The notes below the pieces were generated by a model that saw only the letters and a list, made by a program, of their open reading frames with translations, was not told the origin of the DNA and did no database searches. Of a DNA stretch of 7,050 nt, positions 1 to 6,243 are shown one piece after another. The position numbers and the translations under genes were made by a program. Origin of the DNA: Chloroflexota bacterium (lineage in GTDB: Bacteria > Chloroflexota > Anaerolineae > UBA1429); the NCBI GenBank assembly GCA_014360745.1, contig JACIWY010000182.1:1-7050 (forward strand). The letters run 5' to 3'. Position 1 is the stretch's first letter. Every line of letters starts with the position of its first letter.

Positions 1-350
1 GTAAAATCGAAGAAGGCGGCAGCCTGACCATCATTGCGACCTGCCTAGTAGACACCGGTAGCCGCATGGACGACATCATCTATGAGGAGTTCAAGGGCAC
101 CGGTAACATGGAGCTGCACCTCAACCGGCGCTTGGCCGAGCGGCGCGTCTTTCCGGCTATCGATATTCAGCGTTCCGGCACCCGGCGCGAGGAGCTATTG
201 CTCGAGCCCGATGTGCTGAACCGCGTTTGGACATTACGGCGTATGATTGATACAATCGGCGGCACCGAATCCGTCGAGCTTATTTTGGAACGTCTTGCTC
301 GGACTAAAAACAACAAGGAATTTTTGGCTACGCTGAATCGCGAGATCTGA
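1..350 (+). CDS. rho: Transcription termination factor Rho, C-terminal part (5' truncated by window edge)
   Basis: This is the C-terminal 115 residues of Rho, the hexameric RNA-dependent ATPase/translocase that ends transcription of untranslated RNAs. The frame is open from base 3 and stops with TGA at 348-350. The fragment shows the strongly conserved runs EEGGSLTIIAT, IYEEFKGTGNMELHLNRRLAE and RVFPAIDIQRSGTRREELL, which match E. coli Rho almost residue for residue by my recall. The last Arg of RSGTR (codon 183-185) corresponds to the E. coli Arg366 arginine finger, which reaches the neighbouring subunit's ATP. The helical C-terminus contains the usual LARTKNNKEFL-type ending. The RNA-binding domain and the Walker A and B motifs lie upstream, outside the window. 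The M23 gene follows on the same strand after 66 bases with no convincing intrinsic terminator, so read-through is possible. Confidence 0.97.
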   Translation, partial: KIEEGGSLTIIATCLVDTGSRMDDIIYEEFKGTGNMELHLNRRLAERRVFPAIDIQRSGTRREELLLEPDVLNRVWTLRRMIDTIGGTESVELILERLARTKNNKEFLATLNREI

Positions 351-387
351 CCCATTTTGGACAGTCTCCCGAACCCAAAAGCTTCGC

Positions 388-416
388 AGGAGCATTCGAT
401 GAGGTCGGCCGCATAG
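388..416 (+). promoter_or_regulatory. Shine-Dalgarno plus five-codon in-frame mini-ORF abutting the M23 gene start
   Basis: AGGAG at 388-392 sits six bases before an ATG at 399. That ATG opens a mini-ORF (MRSAA) ending in TAG at 414-416, and the very next base begins the ATG of the M23 gene, in the same frame. The M23 ATG itself has only GAGG at 401-404, twelve bases away, which is a long spacing. Ribosomes may therefore load at 399, stop at TAG and restart at 417. Alternatively the TAG is a nonsense change or sequencing error in what was once a six-residue longer N-terminus. The arrangement is seen directly; the function is inferred. Confidence 0.5.
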
Positions 417-1532
417 ATGCCGAGTTCCTGGTCCGCCTATAGCGCACTCAAGCCACAGACCAAGAAACGCACCTTTTGGGCACCGCTCGCTGCCCGGCTT
501 GCCGAGCCTCTATCGGACCGTTCCGCTGTGGGTCGGATCGAGCTCCATGTGTTACTCTGCTCCTTGCTATTCCTTCTCGTCCAGGCAAGCCTCTCGCGCG
601 ATTGGCGCCTCCCTTGGTTGAGCCTGCCGGGTTATCGGCCGGCCCCCGTTGAGACGGTCATCGCCCCGCCTTCTGCCAGGCCTTTGGCGCAGCCCCGCTA
701 TTTACAGCGCGCCTCCGTGCCCTTTACCGTGCGTTCCTTGCGCAGCGTCTTGCCTCTAGCGCAGCCTCGTCAACGCGAGGTGAGAAGCGATGTCTTTGTC
801 TACACCGTGGAGCCGGGGGATACCGTGTTGGGCATTGCCCAGAAATTCGGTTTGCAGGGCAACAGCTTGCTTTGGGCCAATGAGGATCTGGACGCCAATC
901 CCGACTTTTTGCAGGTGGGGCAAAAACTCTTTATTTTACCGTTCGATGGCGCCTATCATACCGTGGTCAGAGGGGAAACCCTCGAAGAGATCGCCAAAAA
1001 GTACAAGGTTTCCGTCGAGGCCATCATCGGCTATGCCGGAAACAACCTTGCCCCGCCCTATACTTTACAAGCCGGCCAGAGATTAGTAATACCGGCGGGG
1101 ATCAAGCCTTATGTGGCCCGCCAGGTCTTTGCCTACAAAGCTTCTGCGCCTCCTCAAGATGCCCAAAAGGGCAGCGGCAAATTCGGCTGGCCCATGACCG
1201 GCATGATTACGCAAAAGTACTGGGAAGGCCATCAGGCCATCGATATCGCCAATCGGGGACGGCCGCCGGTCGTCGCCGCCGACGCCGGCTATGTGAGCTA
1301 TGTCCAATCCAGCCGCACCGGCTATGGCCGTATGGTCATCATCGACCATGGCAACGGCTTTGAGACGCTGTACGCGCACCTGGACGCCTTTTACGTGAAG
1401 GTGGGCCAATCGGTGGCCAAAGGCGAGGTCATCGGCAAATGCGGGAGCACCGGCAACTCCACCGGCCCCCATTTGCACTTTGAGATTATCAAGAACAAGG
1501 TGCGGCGCAATCCGCTTCTTTACTTGCCCTAA
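417..1532 (+). CDS. Membrane-anchored LysM/M23 family peptidoglycan metallopeptidase
   Basis: Predicted zinc-dependent endopeptidase that cuts peptide cross-links of peptidoglycan on the outer face of the membrane (371 aa). In order: a basic N-terminus; one hydrophobic segment at about residues 43-59, likely an uncleaved signal anchor; a Pro/Arg-rich spacer to about 122; LysM 1 at about 127-175 (YTVEPGDTVLGIAQKFGL); LysM 2 at about 180-227 (HTVVRGETLEEIAKKYKV); then the M23/LytM domain at about 255-371. The zinc ligands expected for the family are present: His272 and Asp276 (HQAID) and His354 in GPHLHFE. His321 (YAHL) and His352 match the catalytic histidines. An intact active site favours a real hydrolase over a catalytically dead EnvC/NlpD-type activator. 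The gene lies 66 bases after rho on the same strand and converges with a penicillin-binding protein gene, leaving 34 bases between stop codons. The start at 417 is the first possible one, because an in-frame TAG immediately precedes it. Confidence 0.93.
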   Translation: MPSSWSAYSALKPQTKKRTFWAPLAARLAEPLSDRSAVGRIELHVLLCSLLFLLVQASLSRDWRLPWLSLPGYRPAPVETVIAPPSARPLAQPRYLQRASVPFTVRSLRSVLPLAQPRQREVRSDVFVYTVEPGDTVLGIAQKFGLQGNSLLWANEDLDANPDFLQVGQKLFILPFDGAYHTVVRGETLEEIAKKYKVSVEAIIGYAGNNLAPPYTLQAGQRLVIPAGIKPYVARQVFAYKASAPPQDAQKGSGKFGWPMTGMITQKYWEGHQAIDIANRGRPPVVAADAGYVSYVQSSRTGYGRMVIIDHGNGFETLYAHLDAFYVKVGQSVAKGEVIGKCGSTGNSTGPHLHFEIIKNKVRRNPLLYLP

Positions 1533-1537
1533 GGGCA
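1525..1537. repeat. Short perfect inverted repeat around the M23 stop codon
   Basis: TGCCC-TAA-GGGCA is a perfect five-base-pair palindrome with the TAA stop codon as its three-base loop. It lies at the junction of two convergent genes. A few T residues follow on the plus strand, but not a run. It could be a weak bidirectional transcription end signal, but a five-pair stem with no T-tract is below what I would call a terminator. Confidence 0.25.
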
Positions 1538-1566
1538 CTTCTCCGCCTTGGACACCTGCGCCTGCT

Positions 1567-4320
1567 TTATCGCCTCGGCGGCCGATGGGGCGTCTCGGAT
1601 ATCATGCCCCCTTGCGTCGCAACCGGCGTCGGGCCCCAGTTCGGGCGAATTAGGGGCGGCGTCGCCGTGCGAGATGGCGGTGACGTCGGCGTGGGCCAAG
1701 GCAGCGGCCACGTCGCGTTCGGCGAGGGGATAGCTACGGCAGCCGTTGCCGTGAGTTGAGCCGGCTCTTCCACCCAAGCCATCGTCGAGGCTTGGTACAA
1801 ATGGCCGTAACGGTCTGAGACCACCAAACGCAGGGTGTATTGCCCCGGCGCCATTCCCGTTGGCGACCAGAGACATAATACCCCGTTATGCACCGGCGAG
1901 ACGATATGAGGGGTGAGGGGTATCCAGCCATTTGGCGCCTCACCTTGGCCATACTCCACCCAGTAGGCGGCGAAATCGACGACCTCGGTCGTGCCCATGA
2001 TGCGCAGCGTGTTCGACTCGCTCGACCTTTCGACGCGGATCTCTACCCGCGCGGGCTGCCGATGCAGCGGACAAGGCTCTCGAGGGGGTACGCTCAGCCC
2101 TCGTTCTCTGGCCCAACTGTCAAAAGAGGGGCCATAGTCCTCGACCACCCTTTCCTCCACGCCCTCTAGTGGGCAGAACTCGGTGGCCAGTTTCCCGCTG
2201 GCGCGGCATATCCCCACTATGCGATGTACCGTGCAAGTGCCGGGCAGCCGCTCGGCCGGGAACCATTCTGTGCGCGTGGCTGGGCAATGTTCCGTGGGGC
2301 GTTGCCCCGATACAGCGCATACAATCACCTCCACCAGGCCATCGGGCCGGGGAAAGCCGGTGACCGGCCGCCCCGCAACGGCTTTTTCCATCACATCGTG
2401 CCAGATCCTCGCGGCTCCTTTGGAACCCGAGAGCCCTTCCATAGGCGTGTTGTCGTTGTTGCCCACCCAGACGCCCACCACAAGTTCCGGGGTGTACCCT
2501 ACGGTCCAGCTATCTCGATAGTCATCCGTCGTGCCGGTCTTGACGGCAGCCGGCACGCTGAGCAGCAACGGGCTCTGGGCCCCAAAAGCCGGCGTGCGTG
2601 CCGCGTTATCGGCCAGAATATCGGTGATCAGGTAGGCGTAGCGAGGATCGACCGCTTGTTCCATTGGAGCCGCCTTTTGCTCCAGCAACACATTCCCCCG
2701 CTGGTCCTCAATGTGCAACACCGAACGTGGCGTAACCCGTCGCCCACCGTTGGCCAATGCGCCATAAGCCGCCGTCATTTCCAAAAGAGTCACATCTCCC
2801 CCGCCCAGCGTCAACGATAGCCCATAGTCGGGGCGGTTTAAAGAGAGGATCCCCAGGCGTTGAGACAGTTCCAGTAGGGCGGGCAACCCGACTTGGTGCA
2901 GCGTCGACACCGCCGGGATGTTGCGCGAAGAGGCCAGCGCCATGCGCAGCGATACCGGCCCCCACTCTTTGTGATCGTAATTCTCAGGTACGTAGGGCGG
3001 GTTGGCGCCGTCGGGAAAAGCCTGGCGCACGTCCATCAACATAGTCGCTGGCGTCCAGCCGCGTTCAAATGCCGCCAAATAGGTGAAGGGTTTGATCGTC
3101 GAGCCCGGCTGGCGCAACTGTCGAGTGACGTTGACCTGCCCGTCGATCTCGCGGCTGTAAAAGTCGGCGCTGCCTACCATGGCCAGGATGTCGCCTGTCG
3201 TGGGGTCGATCGCCACCAACGCCGCGTTCGTCGCCTTGTATTCTCGCAATGCCGGCATGTGTTGGCGGATGACCTCCTCTGCCATATGTTGTAGCTCGAT
3301 GTCCAGAGTCGTGTACACTTGGAGGCCACTGCCGTATAGTGTCTGGGTGCCATAGAGGCGTTCCAGTTGTTCGCGCACGAACATGACCATGTGCGGCGCT
3401 TCCATGACCACATCGCGCGGCACCAAGGCCAGCGGGGCGGCCAAGGCTTCCTGCTGTTGCGCAGCGGTGATATAACCGTTCTCGCGCATCAAGCGCAACA
3501 CGGCGGCGCGTCGATTCAACGCCGCTTGGGGGTCGGTATAGGGGTCGTAAAGCGCCGGCGATTGGATCAGCCCCGCCAAGAGCGCCGATTCGGCCAACGT
3601 CAGGCGCGAGACATGTTTGCCAAAATAGGTCTCCGCCGCGGCGCCTAGGCCGTAGGCCAGGTTGCCAAAGTACACCTCGTTCAAGTAGGCCTCCAAGATC
3701 TCGGCCTTGGTGTATCTGCGGGTCAGCTCGGCGGCCAGGATCGCCTCTTTGATCTTGCGCGATAGGGTTCGCTCGCGGGTCAGAAACAGGTTTTTCACCA
3801 CTTGTTGGGTAATGGTGCTGCCGCCCTGCACCAGCTCGCCCTGGCGCAGGTCTTGGTATAACGCACGTAGAATGGAAAAGGGGTTAAGACCGGGGTTGGT
3901 GAAAAAGGTTTCGTCCTCCGTGGCCACAATGGCTTCGATCGTATGTCGGGGCACCTCGTCCAAGCGCACTAGAGTGCGTTTGCCCCCCGTGGGATCGAAC
4001 ACTTCATACAAGAGGCGCCCTCGTCGGTCATAGATTTTGGTGCTTTTAAAAGCCGCGGCCCGTTGATGCAATTCGGCTGGTGCCGGCAACGAGGCCGCAT
4101 AATAACCATAGATCCCCACCGCGGCGCCGAAACCGATCAAGAGCAATAGAAGCGCGCCCAACAGCCCCAAGAGCACTCCCTGCCATAAGGTATGCAGCCA
4201 TGGCCGGCGCATCCCTCTCAAAGAGATTGGGCGCTCCGGCGCCGAGCGCGGCCACGCGGAGCGTTTTGGCGCAGCCACCCTTTCGGAAAGGGGTTCCCAG
4301 GGAGATGAGGACAAGGACAT
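1567..4320 (-). CDS. Class A penicillin-binding protein (bifunctional transglycosylase/transpeptidase)
   Basis: Bifunctional peptidoglycan synthase (917 aa) that polymerises lipid II into glycan strands and cross-links their peptides outside the membrane. In order: a cytoplasmic basic N-terminus; one membrane anchor at about 46-72; a GT51 glycosyltransferase at about 85-265; a penicillin-binding transpeptidase at about 330-650; and a C-terminal extension. GT51 motif I is EDETFFTNPG with catalytic Glu135; its usual His is Asn here. Motif II is GGSTITQQ at 166-173. Motif III is RKIKEAILAAELTRRY with Glu192. Transpeptidase motifs are complete: Ser407-T-I-Lys410, Ser465-R-Asn467 and KTG at 594-596. 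The extension has two CxxSGx3TExCP units (Cys668/Cys679 and Cys705/Cys716), an Ig-like module at about 757-850 and a Pro/Thr/Ser-rich tail to 917. I chose ATG at 4320 over an in-frame TTG at 4341 because a GGGGA ribosome site lies just upstream of the ATG. The family is PBP1A-like; the exact orthologue is uncertain. Confidence 0.95.
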   Translation of the reverse strand: MSLSSSPWEPLSERVAAPKRSAWPRSAPERPISLRGMRRPWLHTLWQGVLLGLLGALLLLLIGFGAAVGIYGYYAASLPAPAELHQRAAAFKSTKIYDRRGRLLYEVFDPTGGKRTLVRLDEVPRHTIEAIVATEDETFFTNPGLNPFSILRALYQDLRQGELVQGGSTITQQVVKNLFLTRERTLSRKIKEAILAAELTRRYTKAEILEAYLNEVYFGNLAYGLGAAAETYFGKHVSRLTLAESALLAGLIQSPALYDPYTDPQAALNRRAAVLRLMRENGYITAAQQQEALAAPLALVPRDVVMEAPHMVMFVREQLERLYGTQTLYGSGLQVYTTLDIELQHMAEEVIRQHMPALREYKATNAALVAIDPTTGDILAMVGSADFYSREIDGQVNVTRQLRQPGSTIKPFTYLAAFERGWTPATMLMDVRQAFPDGANPPYVPENYDHKEWGPVSLRMALASSRNIPAVSTLHQVGLPALLELSQRLGILSLNRPDYGLSLTLGGGDVTLLEMTAAYGALANGGRRVTPRSVLHIEDQRGNVLLEQKAAPMEQAVDPRYAYLITDILADNAARTPAFGAQSPLLLSVPAAVKTGTTDDYRDSWTVGYTPELVVGVWVGNNDNTPMEGLSGSKGAARIWHDVMEKAVAGRPVTGFPRPDGLVEVIVCAVSGQRPTEHCPATRTEWFPAERLPGTCTVHRIVGICRASGKLATEFCPLEGVEERVVEDYGPSFDSWARERGLSVPPREPCPLHRQPARVEIRVERSSESNTLRIMGTTEVVDFAAYWVEYGQGEAPNGWIPLTPHIVSPVHNGVLCLWSPTGMAPGQYTLRLVVSDRYGHLYQASTMAWVEEPAQLTATAAVAIPSPNATWPLPWPTPTSPPSRTATPPLIRPNWGPTPVATQGGMISETPHRPPRR

Positions 4321-4332
4321 CTTTTTTTCCCC
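4321..4332 (-). promoter_or_regulatory. Ribosome binding site that sets the penicillin-binding protein start
   Basis: Read on the minus strand, GGGGA is followed by the rest of an A-run and one G before ATG at 4320, about seven bases of spacing. The in-frame TTG at 4341 is farther upstream, has no comparable site, and would add only seven residues (MTGGEKK) encoded by the ribosome site itself. ATG 4320 is therefore the better start. Confidence 0.7.
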
Positions 4333-4359
4333 GCCGGTCAAACCAAGTGATAAGGCCTC

Positions 4360-4401
4360 AAAAAGGCACGGGCTATGCGTTTAGGACGCGCGCCCGTGCC
4401 T
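4360..4401 (-). terminator. Intrinsic terminator after the ABC-F gene
   Basis: On the minus strand the arms GGCACGGGC and GCCCGTGCC (plus coordinates 4392-4400 and 4365-4373) form a perfect nine-pair stem, or ten pairs with a flanking A-T. Inside it, ACGC/GCGT can add an inner helix at 4386-4389 and 4377-4380. The stem is directly followed by TTTTT (4364-4360). The plus strand has no T-run on its side, so it works leftward only. It begins 41 bases after the ABC-F stop codon and ends 39 bases before the penicillin-binding protein ATG. Confidence 0.88.
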
Positions 4402-4441
4402 CGGGGTTCCATGGAGCGGTTCACCCGGTAAAATCTGTACT

Positions 4442-6106
4442 TTAGGGTTCATTAGCGCCTCGTCGTCGGGCATCGGCCAAATCGACATAACGGTGCACCG
4501 TGCGCTCCTCCAGCGACCAGATGCTTGTGGCGAACCGCTCCACAAAATAGCGATCGTGCACCACGGCCACCACCGTGCCCTCGAACTGTCGCAAAGCGTC
4601 CTCAAATCGTTCTCGCGAGGGGATATCCAAGTGGTTGATCGGCTCATCCAAAAGAAGCAGGTTGCAGCCTTGGAGCACAAGCGTCCCCAAGGCCAGCCGT
4701 GCCCGTTCGCCAAAGCTGAGTTGCCCCACCCGCGTAAACACCTCGTCGCCCTGGAACAGGAAGAAATGCAAAAAGCCGCGCGCGTCGGTTTCGCTCAAGG
4801 AAGTCTGGTGCCGCACCGTCTCTAACACGGTCGCGTTCTCATCCAGGTTGTCTTGATCCTGGGCCAGGTATCCTGCCTTGACATTAGCTCCCAGCCGGCA
4901 ACTGCCCTGTGAGGGTTCTTCCAGGCCCATGATGATGCGCAAGAGCGTCGTCTTACCCGAACCGTTGGCTCCTAAAAAAGCCACCCGTTCTCCACGAAGC
5001 AGGATCAGGTTCACGTCCTCGAACAGCACCCGCTCGCCGAAACGCTTGCCCAATCCCTCCAGGATCAACACGTCTTGGCCACTGGGCGGGGTGTTCACAA
5101 ACTCGAGCTTCATCTCCCAGTTCAGCTTGGGCTTCTCTACGCATTCCTCCGAGCTTAACAGGCGCTCCAGCCTTTTTTGGCGCACTGTCGCTTGTCGGGC
5201 CACCTTTTTGGCAACCTTGCGATAGTGATAGTGGATCGTCTCCCGCTCGATGCCGCGAGCATGCCCCTTAAGCTGAGAGATGGCTCCTTCCAGCCTGGCG
5301 ATCCGCTCCTGTTGCTCCTTGTACGCCTGGCGGTGTTTCTCCCGTTCCTGCGCCTTGGTTAGCGCATAGGCATCATAGTTTCCCATATACATGATAACTT
5401 TATGGCTCGGCGGATCTATCTCTAGGATTTGTTTCACCGTCCGGTTGAGAAAGGCTCGGTCATGAGAAACGATCAACATCGCTCCCCGATAAGCGTGGAG
5501 ATATTCTTCCAACCATTCCAGGGCCGCGATATCCAGGTGATTGGTCGGCTCGTCCAACAAGAGCAGAGAAGGGTTTTGCAGCAACAAACGGGCCAGCCCC
5601 AGCCGCGTCCGTTGTCCCCCGCTCAAGATCGGCAAAGGAGTCTCGGGCGATACGTCCTCCAAGCCCAGCCCGGCCAAGACTTGGGCCTGGACATGCTCCG
5701 GCAACGCCTTGGCGGCCTGGGTTAACCTTTCTAGGGCCTGATGGTAGGCGCGCTCGACGCGCCCTCGCTCTGCCCCTTTGGCCGAGGCCAGGCGCATGGC
5801 CAGCGCCTGTACCTGTTCTGCCCAATGCTCTGGGCCAACTCGATTACCGCGGAGCGCATCCTGGACTGTGGCCTCGGGCTCTATCGGCAAGGCTTGGGGC
5901 AAATATCCGGGCTCTGCGCCCGGATCCCAACGGACGCTGCCGACATCGGGTGTTTCGAGGCCCATCAAGATGCGCAAGAGGGTCGTCTTACCGCAACCGT
6001 TGGGCCCCACCAGGCCGACCCGATCGCCCGGATTCAGATCAAAACTCACGCCCTCAAAAAGCAGCGTCTCGCCATAGCGTTTGGATACATTGGATACGTG
6101 CAACAT
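4442..6106 (-). CDS. ABC-F family ATPase (ribosome-associated, two ATP-binding cassettes)
   Basis: Soluble protein of 554 aa with two ABC cassettes in one chain and no membrane segment, the hallmark of ABC-F. Known members bind the ribosomal E site and either relieve stalled translation (EttA, Uup and YdiF types) or protect from ribosome-targeting antibiotics. Cassette 1: Walker A GPNGCGKT at 34-41, signature LSGGQ at 161-165, Walker B LLLLDEP with Glu186, switch His215. Cassette 2: Walker A GANGSGKT at 379-386, signature LSFGE at 463-467, Walker B LLLLDEP with Glu488, switch His517. A highly charged linker at about 240-345, probably coiled coil, is the segment that contacts the peptidyl-tRNA or peptidyl-transferase region in this family. 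ATG 6106 has AGGAAG about seven bases upstream. The gene lies 137 bases downstream of the HAD gene on the same strand and is closed by a strong terminator. Housekeeping versus resistance role cannot be decided from sequence; a short leader ORF upstream is suggestive of inducible control. Confidence 0.95.
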   Translation of the reverse strand: MLHVSNVSKRYGETLLFEGVSFDLNPGDRVGLVGPNGCGKTTLLRILMGLETPDVGSVRWDPGAEPGYLPQALPIEPEATVQDALRGNRVGPEHWAEQVQALAMRLASAKGAERGRVERAYHQALERLTQAAKALPEHVQAQVLAGLGLEDVSPETPLPILSGGQRTRLGLARLLLQNPSLLLLDEPTNHLDIAALEWLEEYLHAYRGAMLIVSHDRAFLNRTVKQILEIDPPSHKVIMYMGNYDAYALTKAQEREKHRQAYKEQQERIARLEGAISQLKGHARGIERETIHYHYRKVAKKVARQATVRQKRLERLLSSEECVEKPKLNWEMKLEFVNTPPSGQDVLILEGLGKRFGERVLFEDVNLILLRGERVAFLGANGSGKTTLLRIIMGLEEPSQGSCRLGANVKAGYLAQDQDNLDENATVLETVRHQTSLSETDARGFLHFFLFQGDEVFTRVGQLSFGERARLALGTLVLQGCNLLLLDEPINHLDIPSRERFEDALRQFEGTVVAVVHDRYFVERFATSIWSLEERTVHRYVDLADARRRGANEP

Positions 6107-6129
6107 CCTCGATCTTCCTTTCGTTTACG

Positions 6130-6156
6130 CCCTCTGAGCAAAGCGGCTCATGAGAG
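6130..6156 (-). promoter_or_regulatory. Hairpin in the leader of the ABC-F gene
   Basis: On the minus strand CTCTC-A-TGAGC, a six-base loop CGCTTT, and GCTCAGAGGG fold into a ten-pair stem with one bulged A and one G-T pair. It ends 23 bases before the ABC-F ATG, just ahead of its ribosome site. No T-run follows, so it is not an intrinsic terminator; it could modulate translation or be a stability element. GGATG beside its left arm (plus 6158-6162) is complementary to CATCC inside the upstream leader ORF (plus 6207-6211). Confidence 0.45.
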
Positions 6157-6198
6157 GCATCCGGCCTATACAGCTCGGCAATAGTTGAACAGCCCTTA

Positions 6199-6222
6199 TC
6201 AGATCAGGATGTCCACGTTCAT
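6199..6222 (-). CDS. Candidate seven-codon leader peptide (MNVDILI) upstream of ABC-F
   Basis: ATG AAC GTG GAC ATC CTG ATC, then TGA and immediately an in-frame TAA. GGAGG at 6228-6232 lies five bases before the ATG, a better ribosome site than that of any large gene here. It starts 21 bases after the HAD stop codon and ends 92 bases before the ABC-F ATG. Short leader ORFs control several antibiotic-resistance ABC-F genes (for example msr(D)) by drug-induced ribosome stalling, so a similar role is a reasonable hypothesis. It could instead be a chance ORF or the ruined start of a lost gene. I see the ORF and its ribosome site directly; regulation is inference. Confidence 0.4.
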   Translation of the reverse strand: MNVDILI

Positions 6223-6243
6223 GAAAACCTCCAACAAGGGAAC

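Noticed and set aside
355..380. TTTTGG / CCAAAA inverted repeat after rho
   Set aside because: Six weak pairs with a 14-base loop and no T-run; not a credible terminator.
1083..1538. Long minus-strand open frame (151 codons) opposite the M23 gene
   Set aside because: It is the antisense of a gene with clear domains and catalytic motifs; its translation shows no recognisable domain and it starts without a ribosome site.
2224..2820. Plus-strand open frame of 198 codons inside the PBP gene
   Set aside because: Antisense to the transpeptidase region, low-complexity His/Arg/Pro-rich translation, typical of GC-rich shadow frames.
4318..4341. TTG at 4341 as PBP start
   Set aside because: It would translate the purine-rich ribosome site of the ATG at 4320 and has no site of its own.
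4381..4713. Minus-strand frame overlapping the ABC-F 3' end and the terminator
   Set aside because: A +1/-1 shadow of the second cassette that would read into the terminator hairpin.
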